A stretch of 50,429 bases of DNA from Gammaproteobacteria bacterium. GTDB lineage: Bacteria; Pseudomonadota; Gammaproteobacteria; Pseudomonadales; Pseudomonadaceae. Location: assembly GCA_018816095.1 (NCBI GenBank), contig JAHIWP010000058.1:1-50429 (forward strand), written 5' to 3'. This document shows positions 18,187-30,321 of this stretch, piece by piece. A program made the translations under genes and the position numbers. Under the pieces are notes generated by a model. That model ran no database searches. It was not told the origin of the DNA and worked only from the letters and a program-made list of their open reading frames with translations. Numbering within the stretch: the first letter of the stretch is position 1; every line of letters begins with the position of its first letter.

Positions 18187-19680
18187 TCAGCGCGTGGACG
18201 GGTCAGTGACGGTTTGCTCGGCGAGCGCCACAGCACGGAACATGGCGCGACGCTTGTTTAGCGTTTCCTCCCACTCCAGCGCGGGCACTGAGTCGGCCAC
18301 AATGCCGGCGCCGGCCTGTACATGCAGCTCACCGTTTTTGATCACCGCGGTACGAATGGCGATGGCGGTGTCCATATTACCGTTCCAGGCCAGGTAACCC
18401 ACGGCACCGCCATAAACACCACGTTTGACCGGCTCTAGTTCATCAATGATTTCCATGGCGCGGATCTTCGGTGCGCCGGACAAGGTGCCCGCCGGCAGGA
18501 TGGCGCGCAGGGCGTCCATCGCGGTCAGACCTTCCTTCAATTGACCGGTAACATTGGAAACAATGTGCATCACGTTGGAATAACGCTCGATCACCATCTT
18601 CTCGGTGAGCTTGACGCTACCGGTGCTGGCCACTCGGCCGACATCATTGCGGCCCAGGTCAATCAGCATCAGGTGCTCGGCGACTTCTTTGGCATCAGAG
18701 AGCAGGTCTTCTTCCAAGGCCAGATCGGCTTCTTCATTGGCGCCACGCGGACGGGTGCCGGCAATCGGGCGCACGGTGACCAAGCCATCTTCCAGGCGCA
18801 CCAGCACTTCCGGCGAACTGCCGACCACATGGAAGTCGCCGAAGTTAAAAAAGTACATATAAGGCGTCGGGTTGATACACCGCAGCGCGCGGTACAAATC
18901 AATCGGCGCCGCCTTGAAGGGAATCGACATGCGCTGCGAAATCACCACCTGCATGCAGTCGCCCGCGAGGATGTAATCCTTGATTGCCTTAACCGCGTGC
19001 TCGTAATCATCGCGTTTGAAACTGGAAACGAAGTCTGGATCAGCTGCGGCAGGCGCAGCCAAGTCGACACCCAAGCGCGGAGTGATCGGCTGACGCAACT
19101 TGTGCAGAATTTCCTGCAAGCGCGCCTGCCCCTGTTCCAACGCATCGGCATCAGATGGGTCAACCAGCACAATGGCGTGCATCTTGCCGGCAAGGTTGTC
19201 GAACACCACCACGGCATCGGACACCATCAGCAGAATATCCGGGGTGCCCAGGGCATCCGGGTTCACGCCCTTGGCCAGTTTGGGCTCGACATAACGCACG
19301 CTGTCATAGCCGAAGTAACCGACCAGCCCACCGTTAAAGCGTGGCAGGCCCGGCAGGGTCGGTACCTTGTAGCGATCTTTGAACTGCTCAACAAAGGCCA
19401 GCGGATCTTCGCAGTGATGGCGTTCAACCTCCACGCCATCGACGCTGACCGTTACATCGTGCTCATAAGCGCGCAGCACGGTGCGCGCCGGCAGGCCGAT
19501 AATTGAGTAACGCCCCCACTTCTCACCGCCCTGCACGGACTCAAGCAAGTAGGTGTTGGCTTCGTCAGCCAGCTTTAAATAGATGGACAGTGGCGTGTCG
19601 AAATCCACCAGGGTTTCGCAGGCAACAGGAATACGGTTATAGCCGGCAGCGGCTAAACGCAGGAATTCTTCGCGGGTCAT
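18187..19680 (-). CDS. trpE: Anthranilate synthase component I
   Basis: TrpE converts chorismate to anthranilate. The start is the ATG at 19680 ([10 protein letters not shown], 497 aa) with GAGG six bases upstream. An in-frame extension toward the leader peptide region is not family-like. The tryptophan feedback motif LLES (45-48) is present, so the enzyme should be Trp-inhibited. Downstream are the chorismate-binding motifs [22 protein letters not shown] and [19 protein letters not shown]. The gene is preceded by a leader peptide with Trp codons at 19748-19792 and followed 11 bp later by trpG. Confidence 0.97.
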   Translation of the reverse strand: MTREEFLRLAAAGYNRIPVACETLVDFDTPLSIYLKLADEANTYLLESVQGGEKWGRYSIIGLPARTVLRAYEHDVTVSVDGVEVERHHCEDPLAFVEQFKDRYKVPTLPGLPRFNGGLVGYFGYDSVRYVEPKLAKGVNPDALGTPDILLMVSDAVVVFDNLAGKMHAIVLVDPSDADALEQGQARLQEILHKLRQPITPRLGVDLAAPAAADPDFVSSFKRDDYEHAVKAIKDYILAGDCMQVVISQRMSIPFKAAPIDLYRALRCINPTPYMYFFNFGDFHVVGSSPEVLVRLEDGLVTVRPIAGTRPRGANEEADLALEEDLLSDAKEVAEHLMLIDLGRNDVGRVASTGSVKLTEKMVIERYSNVMHIVSNVTGQLKEGLTAMDALRAILPAGTLSGAPKIRAMEIIDELEPVKRGVYGGAVGYLAWNGNMDTAIAIRTAVIKNGELHVQAGAGIVADSVPALEWEETLNKRRAMFRAVALAEQTVTDPSTR

Positions 19681-19747
19681 GATCAGCCTCGTGGCTTGAG
19701 GTAATTCGGTCGTGTGCAAGCGTGCCGACTGGGCGGCCAAGATCAGG

Positions 19748-19792
19748 TCAGAGGCGCCAGCGCCAACGGGCCAAAGCCTTGATGATTTTCAT
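19748..19792 (-). CDS. trpL: trp leader peptide ([14 protein letters not shown])
   Basis: A 14-codon open frame, 67 bp upstream of trpE, encodes [14 protein letters not shown] and then a stop. It contains two Trp codons separated by Arg near its end, the classic layout of an attenuation leader. Attenuation of trpE and trpGDC has been described in P. putida, so such a peptide is expected. A weak hairpin (TCGGC-AAGC-GCCGA) sits just before its ATG. I do not see a canonical G/C stem plus U-run between it and trpE, so the downstream mechanism is unclear. Confidence 0.8.
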   Translation of the reverse strand: MKIIKALARWRWRL

Positions 19793-19868
19793 ATCGGCGC
19801 TTGCCGACCAACGCGTGCAGGTAACCACCACGAAACTCTCTTAATTCAGGCGGGATAGGAGTGCGGCC

Positions 19869-19897
19869 ACACTAGCGCAGGGCTAGAGCCGAATCAA
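19869..19897 (-). promoter_or_regulatory. Candidate trp operon promoter (TTGATT-N17-TAGTGT)
   Basis: The minus strand shows -35 TTGATT (19892-19897), a 17-bp spacer and -10 TAGTGT (19869-19874). The -35 overlaps the gph stop codon. Initiation near 19862 would give about 70 nt of leader before trpL, a suitable arrangement for attenuation. Confidence 0.55.
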
Positions 19898-20613
19898 CCC
19901 GCAAGGCCCGGCAAAAGCGCTGACTCGGCCGAGCACAACAAGCCTGCCAAGTTATCCAGCACTTGCGCGGGGTTCTCCTCGGCAATCGGCCGACCATGGT
20001 TGTAGCCATAACTCAGCGCCACACACAGCACCCCCGCCGCGCGAGCCGCCAGCACATCGTTGCGTGAGTCGCCAACAAACAGCGCATGGTCGGCGTCAAC
20101 CCGCGCCAGCTGCATCACATGCAACAACGCTGCAGGGTCAGGCTTCTGCTGAGGCAGGGTATCGCCACCGATGATCCAGCGGAAATAGCCACCCAAGCCC
20201 TTCTCATCCAGCAAGGGCGCGACAAACTGCTCAGGCTTGTTCGTCACTATCGCCAGCTCGACCTGCTGCTCGCGCAACCAGTCCAGGGTTTGCCGCACGC
20301 CAGGGTAAACCTGGGTCAGCGTATGGCTTTCGGCGTAGTACTGCATAAACAGCTGCAGCGCCTGCTCAGCGTCCGCGTCATCGATCTCGGCGTGTTCAAG
20401 GCTACCCGCCAGGGCGCGGCGCACTAAAACCCGCGCGCCATTGCCCACCCAATTACGCACCTGCTCTAAACCCGCCGCCGGCTGCCCCAACACGAGCAAG
20501 GTCTTATCGACCGCTGCGGCCAGGTCCGGCACCGAATCGACCAGGGTGCCGTCCAGATCAAACATCACCAGGCGCGGCAACTCACCCTGAAACAGCTCGC
20601 GCAGCAGACTCAT
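19894..20613 (-). CDS. gph: Phosphoglycolate phosphatase
   Basis: Gph removes phosphate from 2-phosphoglycolate, a product of DNA 3'-end repair. It is a HAD-superfamily enzyme. The 239-aa sequence shows the nucleophile motif DLDGT with D19 and D21, motif II VTNKP and motif [20 protein letters not shown]. Its ATG overlaps the rpe stop by 4 bp. Its end overlaps the likely trp promoter. Confidence 0.92.
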   Translation of the reverse strand: MSLLRELFQGELPRLVMFDLDGTLVDSVPDLAAAVDKTLLVLGQPAAGLEQVRNWVGNGARVLVRRALAGSLEHAEIDDADAEQALQLFMQYYAESHTLTQVYPGVRQTLDWLREQQVELAIVTNKPEQFVAPLLDEKGLGGYFRWIIGGDTLPQQKPDPAALLHVMQLARVDADHALFVGDSRNDVLAARAAGVLCVALSYGYNHGRPIAEENPAQVLDNLAGLLCSAESALLPGLAG

Positions 20614-21284
20614 CCGCGCGCCAGCGCCAGTTCAGCACGCATGGCGTCGATCACCGCTTTGTAGTCGGGCTGATTGAAGATGGCTGAACCTGCTACAAAG
20701 GTGTCGGCACCGGCGGCAGCGATTTCACGGATATTCTGCACATTGACCCCACCGTCGATTTCCAGGCGAATGTCGCGCCCGGATGCATCGATAAGTGCGC
20801 GCGCCTCTTTGAGCTTTTCCAGGGTATGAGGGATGAACTTCTGCCCACCGAAACCGGGGTTAACGCTCATCAACAGGACCATGTCGATCTTGTCCATGAC
20901 GTGTTTGAGCACATCCAGCGGCGTGGCCGGGTTGAACACCAAGCCGGCCTTGCAGCCACCCTCGCGGATCAGCTGCAGGGAGCGGTCGATATGCTCGGAC
21001 GCCTCCGGGTGGAAGGTGATGTAGCTCGCGCCTGCCTCAATAAAGTCACCGATGATGCGATCCACGGGTTTAACCATCAGGTGCGCATCAATCGGAGCGG
21101 TGATGCCGTACTTGCGCAGCGCAGCGCAGACCATAGGGCCAATCGTCAGGTTCGGCACATAGTGGTTGTCCATCACATCGAAGTGCACGATGTCAGCCCC
21201 GGCGGCGAGCACCTTGTCCACTTCCTCACCTAGGCGAGCGAAGTCAGCGGAAAGGATCGACGGAGCAATGGCGAAGGGTTGCAT
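20610..21284 (-). CDS. rpe: Ribulose-phosphate 3-epimerase
   Basis: Rpe interconverts ribulose-5-phosphate and xylulose-5-phosphate in the pentose phosphate pathway. The 224-aa TIM barrel has the metal/catalytic motifs [39 protein letters not shown] and EIDGGV. It leads the leftward rpe-gph unit and is divergent from the DUF3530 gene (135-bp gap). Confidence 0.96.
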   Translation of the reverse strand: MQPFAIAPSILSADFARLGEEVDKVLAAGADIVHFDVMDNHYVPNLTIGPMVCAALRKYGITAPIDAHLMVKPVDRIIGDFIEAGASYITFHPEASEHIDRSLQLIREGGCKAGLVFNPATPLDVLKHVMDKIDMVLLMSVNPGFGGQKFIPHTLEKLKEARALIDASGRDIRLEIDGGVNVQNIREIAAAGADTFVAGSAIFNQPDYKAVIDAMRAELALARG

Positions 21285-21359
21285 AACGCACCTCGGGGGT
21301 ATTCACGGATGGCGCGCATTGTACCAGCCCCATCGCCGGCCTGGCGCACTCAGCGACAC

Positions 21360-21389
21360 CTGACAAAGCAGGACTGAAAAGGCTAGGCT
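21360..21389 (+). promoter_or_regulatory. Candidate promoter for the DUF3530 gene
   Basis: The plus strand reads CTGACA (21360-21365), 18 bp, then TAGGCT (21384-21389), 30 bp before the ATG. The -35 is good and the -10 mediocre. Confidence 0.4.
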
Positions 21390-21419
21390 GGGCGAATACG
21401 ACACATCCTGGAGAGCCCC

Positions 21420-22442
21420 ATGTTTCTGCGCGCTGCCGCATCTGCTCTGAGCCTGCTGCTACTAACCGGCCCGCTGCATGCCGAAGAACAGACCGCCGCA
21501 AACACAGCCTCAACTGACACCGCGGCCGAAGCAACCGACCCCATGCGTGCGCCCCTGGCCGAGCGCAGCGAAATGGAAGCGACTGCACTTGAACAGCAGT
21601 TGGAGCCACAGGAACAACAGCATCTGCAGGCAGGCGATGAACGCTTTCTCGCGCTTTGGTTACCCGCCAACACCGCAGAATCCAGCGGCGTGGTCATCAT
21701 CTTGCCGGGCGACGCTGAAACGGCCGACTGGCCGCAAAGTGTTGGCCCTTTACGCCACAAGTTGCCCAATGCTGGCTGGCACAGCCTCAGCCTGACACTG
21801 CCCGACCCAAACGGCGATGCACCGCCGCTGCGCAGCCCAGCACCGCAAACGCAAGCCCCGAGTGAAACCCCGGTCGAAGCCGATCCAGCAACGGCGGCAA
21901 GCGAGGAAGCCAACACACCCGCAGATGCCCCCCGCGCAGATGCCCGTGACAACTCGCTCGACAGCGCCGAAACCGCGGCAAGCAAAGCGAAAAACATCGA
22001 AGAACAGCAACAAGCCCATGCCGACCGAGTGTTGGCGCGCATCGAATCGGCCATCGGCTTTGCCGAACAGCAGCAAGCCAAGACCATCGTCCTGCTTGGG
22101 CACGGCAGCGGCGCTTACTGGGCCGCGCGTTACCTGGCCGAACGCAAGCCAGGCAATATTCACAACCTGTTAATGGTCGCCGCAGCGTTGCCGGCCGGCT
22201 ACACACCGCCACTGGATGAGTTGATCCCGCAACTTCCGCTGGCCACCGGCGATTTTTATTACAAGGACCTGCCCGCCGATCGCACCGCCGCGCTCAAACG
22301 CTCGCAAGCCAGCAAACGGCAAAAGCAGAGCGCCTATACACAGGTCGCAATGAAAGCCCTACCAGGCAACCGTGACGCAGAGCAGGAACAACTCTACCGG
22401 CGTATCCGCGGCTGGCTAACGCTCAAGCTGCAGGCCAAATAG
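21420..22442 (+). CDS. Exported DUF3530-family protein (alpha/beta-hydrolase-like)
   Basis: The function is unknown. The 340-aa protein begins with a signal peptide (LRAAASALSLLLLTGPLHAEE; cleavage about residue 21-22). The following region has alpha/beta-hydrolase features: the strand VVIILPGDAETADWP and a nucleophile-elbow-like GHGSGAYWAARYL. A low-complexity Ala/Pro/Thr/Glu linker of about 70 residues (roughly 135-205) interrupts the domain. GHGSG fits the GxSxG nucleophile pattern, so hydrolase activity is possible but unproven. It converges on djlA, with a 2-bp gap. Confidence 0.8.
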   Translation: MFLRAAASALSLLLLTGPLHAEEQTAANTASTDTAAEATDPMRAPLAERSEMEATALEQQLEPQEQQHLQAGDERFLALWLPANTAESSGVVIILPGDAETADWPQSVGPLRHKLPNAGWHSLSLTLPDPNGDAPPLRSPAPQTQAPSETPVEADPATAASEEANTPADAPRADARDNSLDSAETAASKAKNIEEQQQAHADRVLARIESAIGFAEQQQAKTIVLLGHGSGAYWAARYLAERKPGNIHNLLMVAAALPAGYTPPLDELIPQLPLATGDFYYKDLPADRTAALKRSQASKRQKQSAYTQVAMKALPGNRDAEQEQLYRRIRGWLTLKLQAK

Positions 22443-22444
22443 TC

Positions 22445-23206
22445 CTAACGGAAGCCATGACGCTGACGAATCAGATCATAGGCCTGATGCAACTCACGGG
22501 TTCGCTCGGTCGCCTCACGGACACGTTCTAGCGAGGCGTTACTTCCCGCCAGCTTGTCGGGGTGATGGCGACTGAGTAAGCGCCGGTACGCCTGTTTTAT
22601 GCGCGCAGGCTCGGAGTCGGCACTGACATTTAACAGACTCAGTGCACGCTGATAGGCACCACTGGCCGTCGAAGCCAGATGCACCTGCTGAGGCGCATAG
22701 GCGTCACTGAACTGCGCCTGGGTAGCCGACGACACCTGCAACCACTTGCCCCACAGCATGATCAGTTCACGCTCAGCCTGACCGACCTGACCATCCACCC
22801 ACGCCATACGCCAGCAAGCACGCAGCAGCATCTCAGCATGTTCATGCTGGCGGCGTAACGGGCCGCGCAGGCTGTCACGTCCGGCCTTACCCTGGGCGAA
22901 TGCCGCAACCGCCTGACGCTGACCGTCGCTGCTCAGCCCAAGACGCTGCATTTCTGCCCGCGCCTGCTGAATATGCGCCGGCAATACACGCCCACCACTC
23001 TTGGCCAAACGCCCCAACAAAACAAACAGCAGCCACTCATCACGCGTTTGCGCACGGCCTCCCAAGCGCTCACGCAGGGCAGACCAGGATTGCAGGCGCA
23101 AACGTCGATCCAGCACCTGCCCCAACAAACCGCCCAGCAGGGCACCCGGAATACTCGCGACTGCCAACCCGGCAACCGCCCCCAGCAGGGTCGCAGGCCA
23201 GAGCAT
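22445..23206 (-). CDS. djlA: DjlA-like membrane-anchored J-domain co-chaperone
   Basis: This 253-aa protein has an N-terminal glycine-rich membrane segment (ATLLGAVAGLAVASIPGALLGG), a TerB-like central region and a C-terminal J domain with the HPD motif (RHHPDKL). J domains stimulate DnaK ATPase; DjlA-type proteins act at the inner membrane. The longer frame continues into murU, so I take the ATG at 23206, one base after the murU stop (TAA-G-ATG). That spacing indicates translational coupling with murU. Confidence 0.88.
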   Translation of the reverse strand: MLWPATLLGAVAGLAVASIPGALLGGLLGQVLDRRLRLQSWSALRERLGGRAQTRDEWLLFVLLGRLAKSGGRVLPAHIQQARAEMQRLGLSSDGQRQAVAAFAQGKAGRDSLRGPLRRQHEHAEMLLRACWRMAWVDGQVGQAERELIMLWGKWLQVSSATQAQFSDAYAPQQVHLASTASGAYQRALSLLNVSADSEPARIKQAYRRLLSRHHPDKLAGSNASLERVREATERTRELHQAYDLIRQRHGFR

Positions 23207-23207
23207 C

Positions 23208-24892
<1,685 letters not shown>

Positions 24893-25017
24893 TACAAGGT
24901 CTCCGACGGCGCTAGCCGTTGCGCGGGTCATGCTTTATTATCCAGCATCTTTTCAAGCCCATCGAGAGGCGTGCGGCCTCAGGGCCATTGGCGCGCAGGA
25001 AGCCCGGATAAAATAAG

Positions 25018-27789
25018 ATGGCAGTAAAATACCCCGCGTTTCGTAAAAAATTCCCACTCTTGGTTACTAGCAGCCTCCTGGCGCTTCAACCCGTGGCCAT
25101 TCCATTTGCCGTTGCTGCCGAACAGTACGATTGCCAGGTTTCCGCCACCGGCGGCTGGGCATGCGCCCCGAAAGCCAGCAATGCTGCCCTGCCAGCCAGG
25201 CCAGTACAACGTGATTCGCTCGCCAGTAGCAAGGCCGCCGACGGCACAGCCGAACCTGCCCAGGTTAAAGCGGCGCAAGCGACACTGGTTACCGAAAGCC
25301 GCGGCAAGGTTCTGGCATCACGCAGCGCCGACTACAGCCACCTCGATTGGGTGCCGCGCGAAAACCTCAGCGCCGCCCAGCTGGCTGAAACCGGCCCTTA
25401 CTGCGCAGGCGCGTATGTCGAGCCAATTCGGCCCGGCATGAACGACCAAACGCCGATGAGCGAAGCACCGATGTTCCTCTCGGCCAAAGCGTCGCGCTAT
25501 GAGCAGGAAGAACAAGTCGCCACCCTCGCTGGCGACGTGGTGCTGCGCCAGGCCGGCATGCAGGTCGAAGCAGATGAAGCCAACCTGCGCCAGGCAGAAA
25601 ACCGCGGCGAACTGATCGGCAACGTGCGCCTGCGTGATCAGGGCATGCTGGTGGTCGGTGATCGCGCCGAGCTGCAGTTGGACAACGGCGAAGCCAAAGT
25701 CGATAACGCCGAATATGTCCTGCACAAGAGCCATATCCGCGGTAATGCGCTCTACGCCAAGCGTGAAGAAAGCGCGATTATCCGCCTCAAAGACGGCACT
25801 TATACCAGCTGCGAACCCGGCAGCAACGCCTGGCACTTAAAGGGTAATAACATCACCCTGAACCCGGCCACCGGCTTCGGTACCGCGACTAACGTGACCC
25901 TGCGGGTGAAGAATATTCCGGTGTTCTACACACCCTATATCTACTTCCCAATTGATGACCGTCGTCAGTCCGGTTTCCTGCCACCGAGCATCGGCAGCTC
26001 AAGTGATAACGGCCTGACCTTACAAACGCCTTACTACTTCAACTTGGCACCTAACTACGACGCCACGTTGTACCCAACCTATATGGCTGATCGTGGCTTG
26101 CTGATGGAAGGCGAATTCCGCTACCTCACCAAGAACAGCGAAGGTCAAGTCGGCGGCGCCTTCCTGCAAGACAGCAATGACGACCGCAAACTGCAGTCCG
26201 ACGCGGAAGACCAACGCTGGATGTACAGCTGGCAGCACAAGCAGGGGCTCAACGATCGCCTGCTGGCAGAAGTCGACTACACCGACATCAGTGACCCTTA
26301 CTACTTCCAGGACCTGAGTACAGACCTGGGCATTGGCTTCAGCAGTTACGTCGACCAACGCGGCACTCTGACTTATCGCGGTGAAGGCTATACCGCACGG
26401 CTGAACGCGCACGCTTACGAGCTGGCAAACATCACCGACATCACCCCCTATAACCGCCTGCCGCAACTGACTCTGGATGGCGTACTGCCATTTAAACCTG
26501 CCGGGGTTAACTTCACCTATGGCACAGAATACGTGCGCTTCGATCGCGACCTGCGCAAAGGCACCTTCATCAATGAAGATGGCGTAGCTGAGCAACCTTG
26601 GTACGATACCCGCCTGCAAGGGCTGGCGCGCGCCAACGGCGAGCGCTTGCATGTTGAACCGGGCATTAGCCTGCCGCTGAACTGGAGCTGGGGCTATATC
26701 AAGCCGCAGGTCAAATATCTGCAGACCCAGTACAACTTGAGCCTGGATCAACAAGGCAAAAACACCTTGCTGGCTGAGCAGGAATACAAGAGCAACCAGA
26801 ACCGTGGCGTAGGCATGTTCAGCCTGGACAGCGGCCTGTACTTCGACCGCAACACTCAGCTGTTCGGCACCCAGTTCCGCCAAACACTGGAGCCGCGCGC
26901 TTTCTACCTCTACGTACCGGAAGAAGATCAAACTGACATCCCGGTTTTCGACACGGGTGAAAGCACCTTTAGCTATTCCTCGCTGTGGCGTGAAAACCGC
27001 TTCTCCGGCAAGGACCGCATCGGCGATGAGAACAAGCTTTCGCTGGGCATCACCAGCCGCTTGATTGAGAGCAACGGCTTTGAACGCCAGCGTTTCAGCA
27101 TCGGCCAGGCCTTCTACTTCGAAGACCGCCAGGTACAGCTGCCAGGCATTGACTACCGCTCTCGACAAGACTCGCAGGCGTCTGTTTCGCCTTATGCGCT
27201 TGAATATCTGTACCGCTTTAACCGCGACTGGCGCTTCTCGTCGGATTTCAACTGGGATCCAGACAGCCACAGCACCCGCTCCGGCAGCGCGATGTTCCAC
27301 TACCAGCCAGAAGACAACCCGAACAAGGTGGTTAACGCCGGTTATCGCTACCGTAATGACACTGTGCGCTTTGACGAAGCCAGTGGTAACTGGGTAGTCG
27401 GCGGCGGAGACTACGGAACCGTCGGCTCACCCGAATACATCAAGGACTACTACAAAATCAGTCAGCACGACTTCTCGGCTATCTGGCCGATCGTGCCACA
27501 GTGGAACGTGATCTCCCGTTGGCAGTATGACTACGGCCGCGACCGCACCCTGGAAGCCTTTGCCGGCTTCGAGTACGACAGCTGCTGCTGGAAACTGCGA
27601 CTGATCAACCGCTACTGGATCGACTACGACGAAGTCAGCCTGAACCCGTCGCTAAACGACCAGGCTGACCGCGGCATCTTCCTGCAGATCGTTCTCAAGG
27701 GTCTGGGCGGTGTAGTCGGCAATAAAGTGGAGTCTTTCCTCGACCAAGGCATTCAAGGTTATCGTGAACGTGAAGATCAAGCTTTCTGA
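25018..27789 (+). CDS. lptD: LPS-assembly outer-membrane protein LptD
   Basis: LptD is the outer-membrane beta-barrel that inserts lipopolysaccharide into the outer leaflet together with LptE. The 923-aa precursor has a signal sequence (to about residue 33), an N-terminal region with cysteines ([15 protein letters not shown]), an OstA/LptA-like beta-jellyroll (about 140-270) and a large C-terminal barrel. The paired cysteines of the disulfide network are visible in [10 protein letters not shown] near the end. The longer N-terminal insert before the jellyroll is usual in Pseudomonas. Its 3' end overlaps surA, the chaperone that helps fold it. Confidence 0.97.
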   Translation: MAVKYPAFRKKFPLLVTSSLLALQPVAIPFAVAAEQYDCQVSATGGWACAPKASNAALPARPVQRDSLASSKAADGTAEPAQVKAAQATLVTESRGKVLASRSADYSHLDWVPRENLSAAQLAETGPYCAGAYVEPIRPGMNDQTPMSEAPMFLSAKASRYEQEEQVATLAGDVVLRQAGMQVEADEANLRQAENRGELIGNVRLRDQGMLVVGDRAELQLDNGEAKVDNAEYVLHKSHIRGNALYAKREESAIIRLKDGTYTSCEPGSNAWHLKGNNITLNPATGFGTATNVTLRVKNIPVFYTPYIYFPIDDRRQSGFLPPSIGSSSDNGLTLQTPYYFNLAPNYDATLYPTYMADRGLLMEGEFRYLTKNSEGQVGGAFLQDSNDDRKLQSDAEDQRWMYSWQHKQGLNDRLLAEVDYTDISDPYYFQDLSTDLGIGFSSYVDQRGTLTYRGEGYTARLNAHAYELANITDITPYNRLPQLTLDGVLPFKPAGVNFTYGTEYVRFDRDLRKGTFINEDGVAEQPWYDTRLQGLARANGERLHVEPGISLPLNWSWGYIKPQVKYLQTQYNLSLDQQGKNTLLAEQEYKSNQNRGVGMFSLDSGLYFDRNTQLFGTQFRQTLEPRAFYLYVPEEDQTDIPVFDTGESTFSYSSLWRENRFSGKDRIGDENKLSLGITSRLIESNGFERQRFSIGQAFYFEDRQVQLPGIDYRSRQDSQASVSPYALEYLYRFNRDWRFSSDFNWDPDSHSTRSGSAMFHYQPEDNPNKVVNAGYRYRNDTVRFDEASGNWVVGGGDYGTVGSPEYIKDYYKISQHDFSAIWPIVPQWNVISRWQYDYGRDRTLEAFAGFEYDSCCWKLRLINRYWIDYDEVSLNPSLNDQADRGIFLQIVLKGLGGVVGNKVESFLDQGIQGYREREDQAF

Positions 27790-29062
27790 TTGCGTGCGCC
27801 CGCTGCTGTTGGGCGCGCTGTTTCTGGGTACTGCGGCACAGGCTGAAGTACAACCACTCAACCGCGTTGTAGCGATTGTCGATAACGATGTCGTCATGCA
27901 AAGCCAACTCGATGCACGCCTGCGTGAAGTGCAGCAGACCATCGCCCAGCGCGGTGCCTCGGTGCCGCCCGCAAGCGTACTCAGCCAGCAGGTGCTGGAG
28001 CGCCTGATCATCGAGAACATCCAGCTGCAGATTGGTGAGCGTTCAGGCATTCGCATTACTGACGAAGAACTGAACCAGGCCATCGGTACCATTGCCCAGC
28101 GCAACGGCATGAGCATCGAGCAGTTCCGCGCAGCGCTGGCGAAAGACGGCCTGTCCTACACCGATGCGCGTGACCAAGTGCGCCGCGAGATGATCATCAG
28201 CCGCGTGCGTCAACGCCGTGTGGCAGAGCGCATCCAAGTGACCGATCAGGAAGTGCAGAACTTCCTCGCGTCCGATCTGGGCAAGATGCAGCTATCGGAA
28301 GAGTTCCGTCTGGCCAACATTCTGATCCCGGTGACCGAAGGTGCCTCGCCTGAGGAGATTCAGGCCGCTGAGCGTAAAGCCCGCGACCTGTATCAACAGC
28401 TGCAACAGGGTGCCGACTTCGCCCAGTTGGCCATTGCCAATTCGGCCAGTGAAACCGCGCTGGAAGGCGGCGAAATGGGCTGGCGCAAGGCAGGTCAACT
28501 GCCTCCACCGTTTGACACCATGCTGAGCGCCTTGTCGGTTGGCCAAGCGACTGAGCCGATGCGCACTCCCGGCGGCTTTATCATGATCAAGTTGCTGGAA
28601 AAGCGTGGCGGCGACAGCCAGGTACGTGACGAAGTCAATGTGCGTCACATCCTGATCAAGCCCAGCGAGATCCGCAGTGAAGCCGAGACCAAACGATTGG
28701 TCGAGCGCCTGCATCAGCGCATCCTGGCCGGTGAAGATTTTGCCGAACTGGCGAAGAACTTCTCTGAAGACCCAGGCTCAGCGCTAAACGGCGGCACATT
28801 GAGCTGGATCGACCCGAGCGTCTTGGTGCCCGAGTTCCGCGAGGTGATGAACAACACGCCCGCTGGCGAATTGTCCAAGCCCTTCAAGAGCCCCTACGGC
28901 TGGCACGTACTCGAAGTCATGGGCCGCCGCGCCACTGACAGCAGCGCCGAGTTCCGCGAGCAGCAAGCCCTGACCGTGCTGCGTAACCGCAAGTACGATG
29001 AAGAGCTGCAAGCCTGGTTGCGCCAGATCCGTGATGAAGCCTACGTCGAGATCAAACTCTGA
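27764..29062 (+). CDS. surA: Periplasmic chaperone/peptidyl-prolyl isomerase SurA
   Basis: SurA escorts outer-membrane proteins, LptD among them, through the periplasm. The 432-aa protein has a signal peptide ending TAAQA, a SurA N-domain, two parvulin PPIase domains (about 175-275 and 285-385; the second contains [11 protein letters not shown]) and a C-terminal helix. The start is a GTG inside lptD: 27764 has AAGG six bases upstream, while a second GTG at 27770 would give 430 aa, and either is possible. The 26-bp overlap points to coupled translation. Confidence 0.95.
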   Translation: MNVKIKLSDCVRPLLLGALFLGTAAQAEVQPLNRVVAIVDNDVVMQSQLDARLREVQQTIAQRGASVPPASVLSQQVLERLIIENIQLQIGERSGIRITDEELNQAIGTIAQRNGMSIEQFRAALAKDGLSYTDARDQVRREMIISRVRQRRVAERIQVTDQEVQNFLASDLGKMQLSEEFRLANILIPVTEGASPEEIQAAERKARDLYQQLQQGADFAQLAIANSASETALEGGEMGWRKAGQLPPPFDTMLSALSVGQATEPMRTPGGFIMIKLLEKRGGDSQVRDEVNVRHILIKPSEIRSEAETKRLVERLHQRILAGEDFAELAKNFSEDPGSALNGGTLSWIDPSVLVPEFREVMNNTPAGELSKPFKSPYGWHVLEVMGRRATDSSAEFREQQALTVLRNRKYDEELQAWLRQIRDEAYVEIKL

Positions 29063-29101
29063 CCGGCTAGGCCCACGCCACGCTGACGGACGCTACAGAT
29101 C

Positions 29102-29137
29102 AAGCCCGGCTTATGCACACGCATCGCCGGGCTTTTT
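29102..29137 (+). terminator. Terminator after surA
   Basis: The stem AAGCCCGGC/GCCGGGCTT (29102-29110 and 29126-29134) is followed by TTT. An inner ATGC/GCAT pairing shortens the loop. It separates lptD-surA from pdxA. Confidence 0.85.
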
Positions 29138-29212
29138 CATGCTGATCGATTACCGCAGCGCTACCCTAAACTGACGCACCAACCGAGTTGGCGCATAACT
29201 GAGAGTTCTCCG

Positions 29213-30214
29213 ATGACTGCCGCCCGACTTTTTGCCCTCACCCCCGGTGAACCTGCCGGCATTGGTCCCGACCTGTGCCTGCTACTCGCCAGAGAAGCGC
29301 AGCCGCATGCGCTAATTGCCATCGCCAGCCTGAACTTGCTGGCCGAACGCGCCCGGCTGCTGGGGCTGAACATTCAACTGATCAGCGTCGGCCCTGAATC
29401 GTGGCCGAGCCAGGCTGCCCCCGCCGGTAGCCTGTATGTCTGGAACACCCCGCTGGCCGCCCCAGTCGAGCCGGGCCAGCTGGACACAAGCAATGCGCAC
29501 TATGTGCTGGAAACGCTCACCCGCGCCGGCCAAGGCTGCCTCGACGGACACTTTGCCGGAATGATTACCGCCCCCGTACACAAAGGCGTGATCAACGAAG
29601 CCGGAGTTGCCTTCTCCGGGCATACCGAATTTCTTGCCGAACTGACCCACACCGAGCAAGTGGTGATGATGCTCGCGACCCACGGCCTGCGCGTGGCGCT
29701 GGTGACCACCCACCTGCCGCTCAAGGATGTGGCGGATGCCATCACCGCAGACCGCCTGAGCCGGGTCACACGCATTCTCAATCACGACCTGCGCACAAAA
29801 TTCGGCATCGCTAAGCCGCGCATCCTGGTTTGCGGCCTAAATCCGCATGCCGGCGAAGGCGGCCATCTGGGCCGTGAAGAGATCGAGATCATCGAGCCCG
29901 CGCTGCAACAATTGCGCAACGAAGGCATCAACCTGGTCGGCCCGCTACCGGCGGACACCCTGTTCACCCCCAAACACCTGGAGCATTGCGACGCGGTGCT
30001 GGCCATGTACCACGACCAAGGGCTGCCCGTGCTCAAGTACAAAGGCTTTGGTGCAGCGGTGAACGTCACCCTTGGCCTGCCCATCATCCGCACCTCAGTC
30101 GACCACGGCACCGCGCTGGATCTGGCCGGCAGCGGCAAGATCGACAGTGGCAGCCTACAGGTCGCCCTGCAAACCGCTTACGCAATGGCCGAAAGCCAGG
30201 TGGCAAGCTGCTGA
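29213..30214 (+). CDS. pdxA: 4-hydroxythreonine-4-phosphate dehydrogenase
   Basis: PdxA oxidises 4-phosphohydroxy-threonine in DXP-dependent pyridoxal phosphate synthesis. The 333-aa protein has [10 protein letters not shown] at the start and the three metal-binding histidine regions: [11 protein letters not shown], a loop near [11 protein letters not shown], and [13 protein letters not shown]. The length is normal. It follows a terminator, so it may have its own promoter, though none was obvious in the 75-bp gap. Confidence 0.96.
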   Translation: MTAARLFALTPGEPAGIGPDLCLLLAREAQPHALIAIASLNLLAERARLLGLNIQLISVGPESWPSQAAPAGSLYVWNTPLAAPVEPGQLDTSNAHYVLETLTRAGQGCLDGHFAGMITAPVHKGVINEAGVAFSGHTEFLAELTHTEQVVMMLATHGLRVALVTTHLPLKDVADAITADRLSRVTRILNHDLRTKFGIAKPRILVCGLNPHAGEGGHLGREEIEIIEPALQQLRNEGINLVGPLPADTLFTPKHLEHCDAVLAMYHDQGLPVLKYKGFGAAVNVTLGLPIIRTSVDHGTALDLAGSGKIDSGSLQVALQTAYAMAESQVASC

Positions 30215-30321
30215 GCACGACGCCAAGCGCAGGCGTGCGCCGCCAATGCTGTTAAACTGCCGGGCTTTCTACCCCCGTTACATTCGCTTCAAACCTCTGG
30301 GTTGAAGCCTGGAGCTGCTGC

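Noticed and set aside
24932-25017. Sigma-E-type promoter for lptD
   Set aside because: No GAACTT-like -35 with a TCTGA-like -10 at proper spacing is visible in the amgK-lptD gap.
26020-27300. Long leftward frame (426 codons) inside lptD
   Set aside because: It is an antisense shadow of the lptD barrel; lptD is intact on the other strand and this frame has no domain or start signals.
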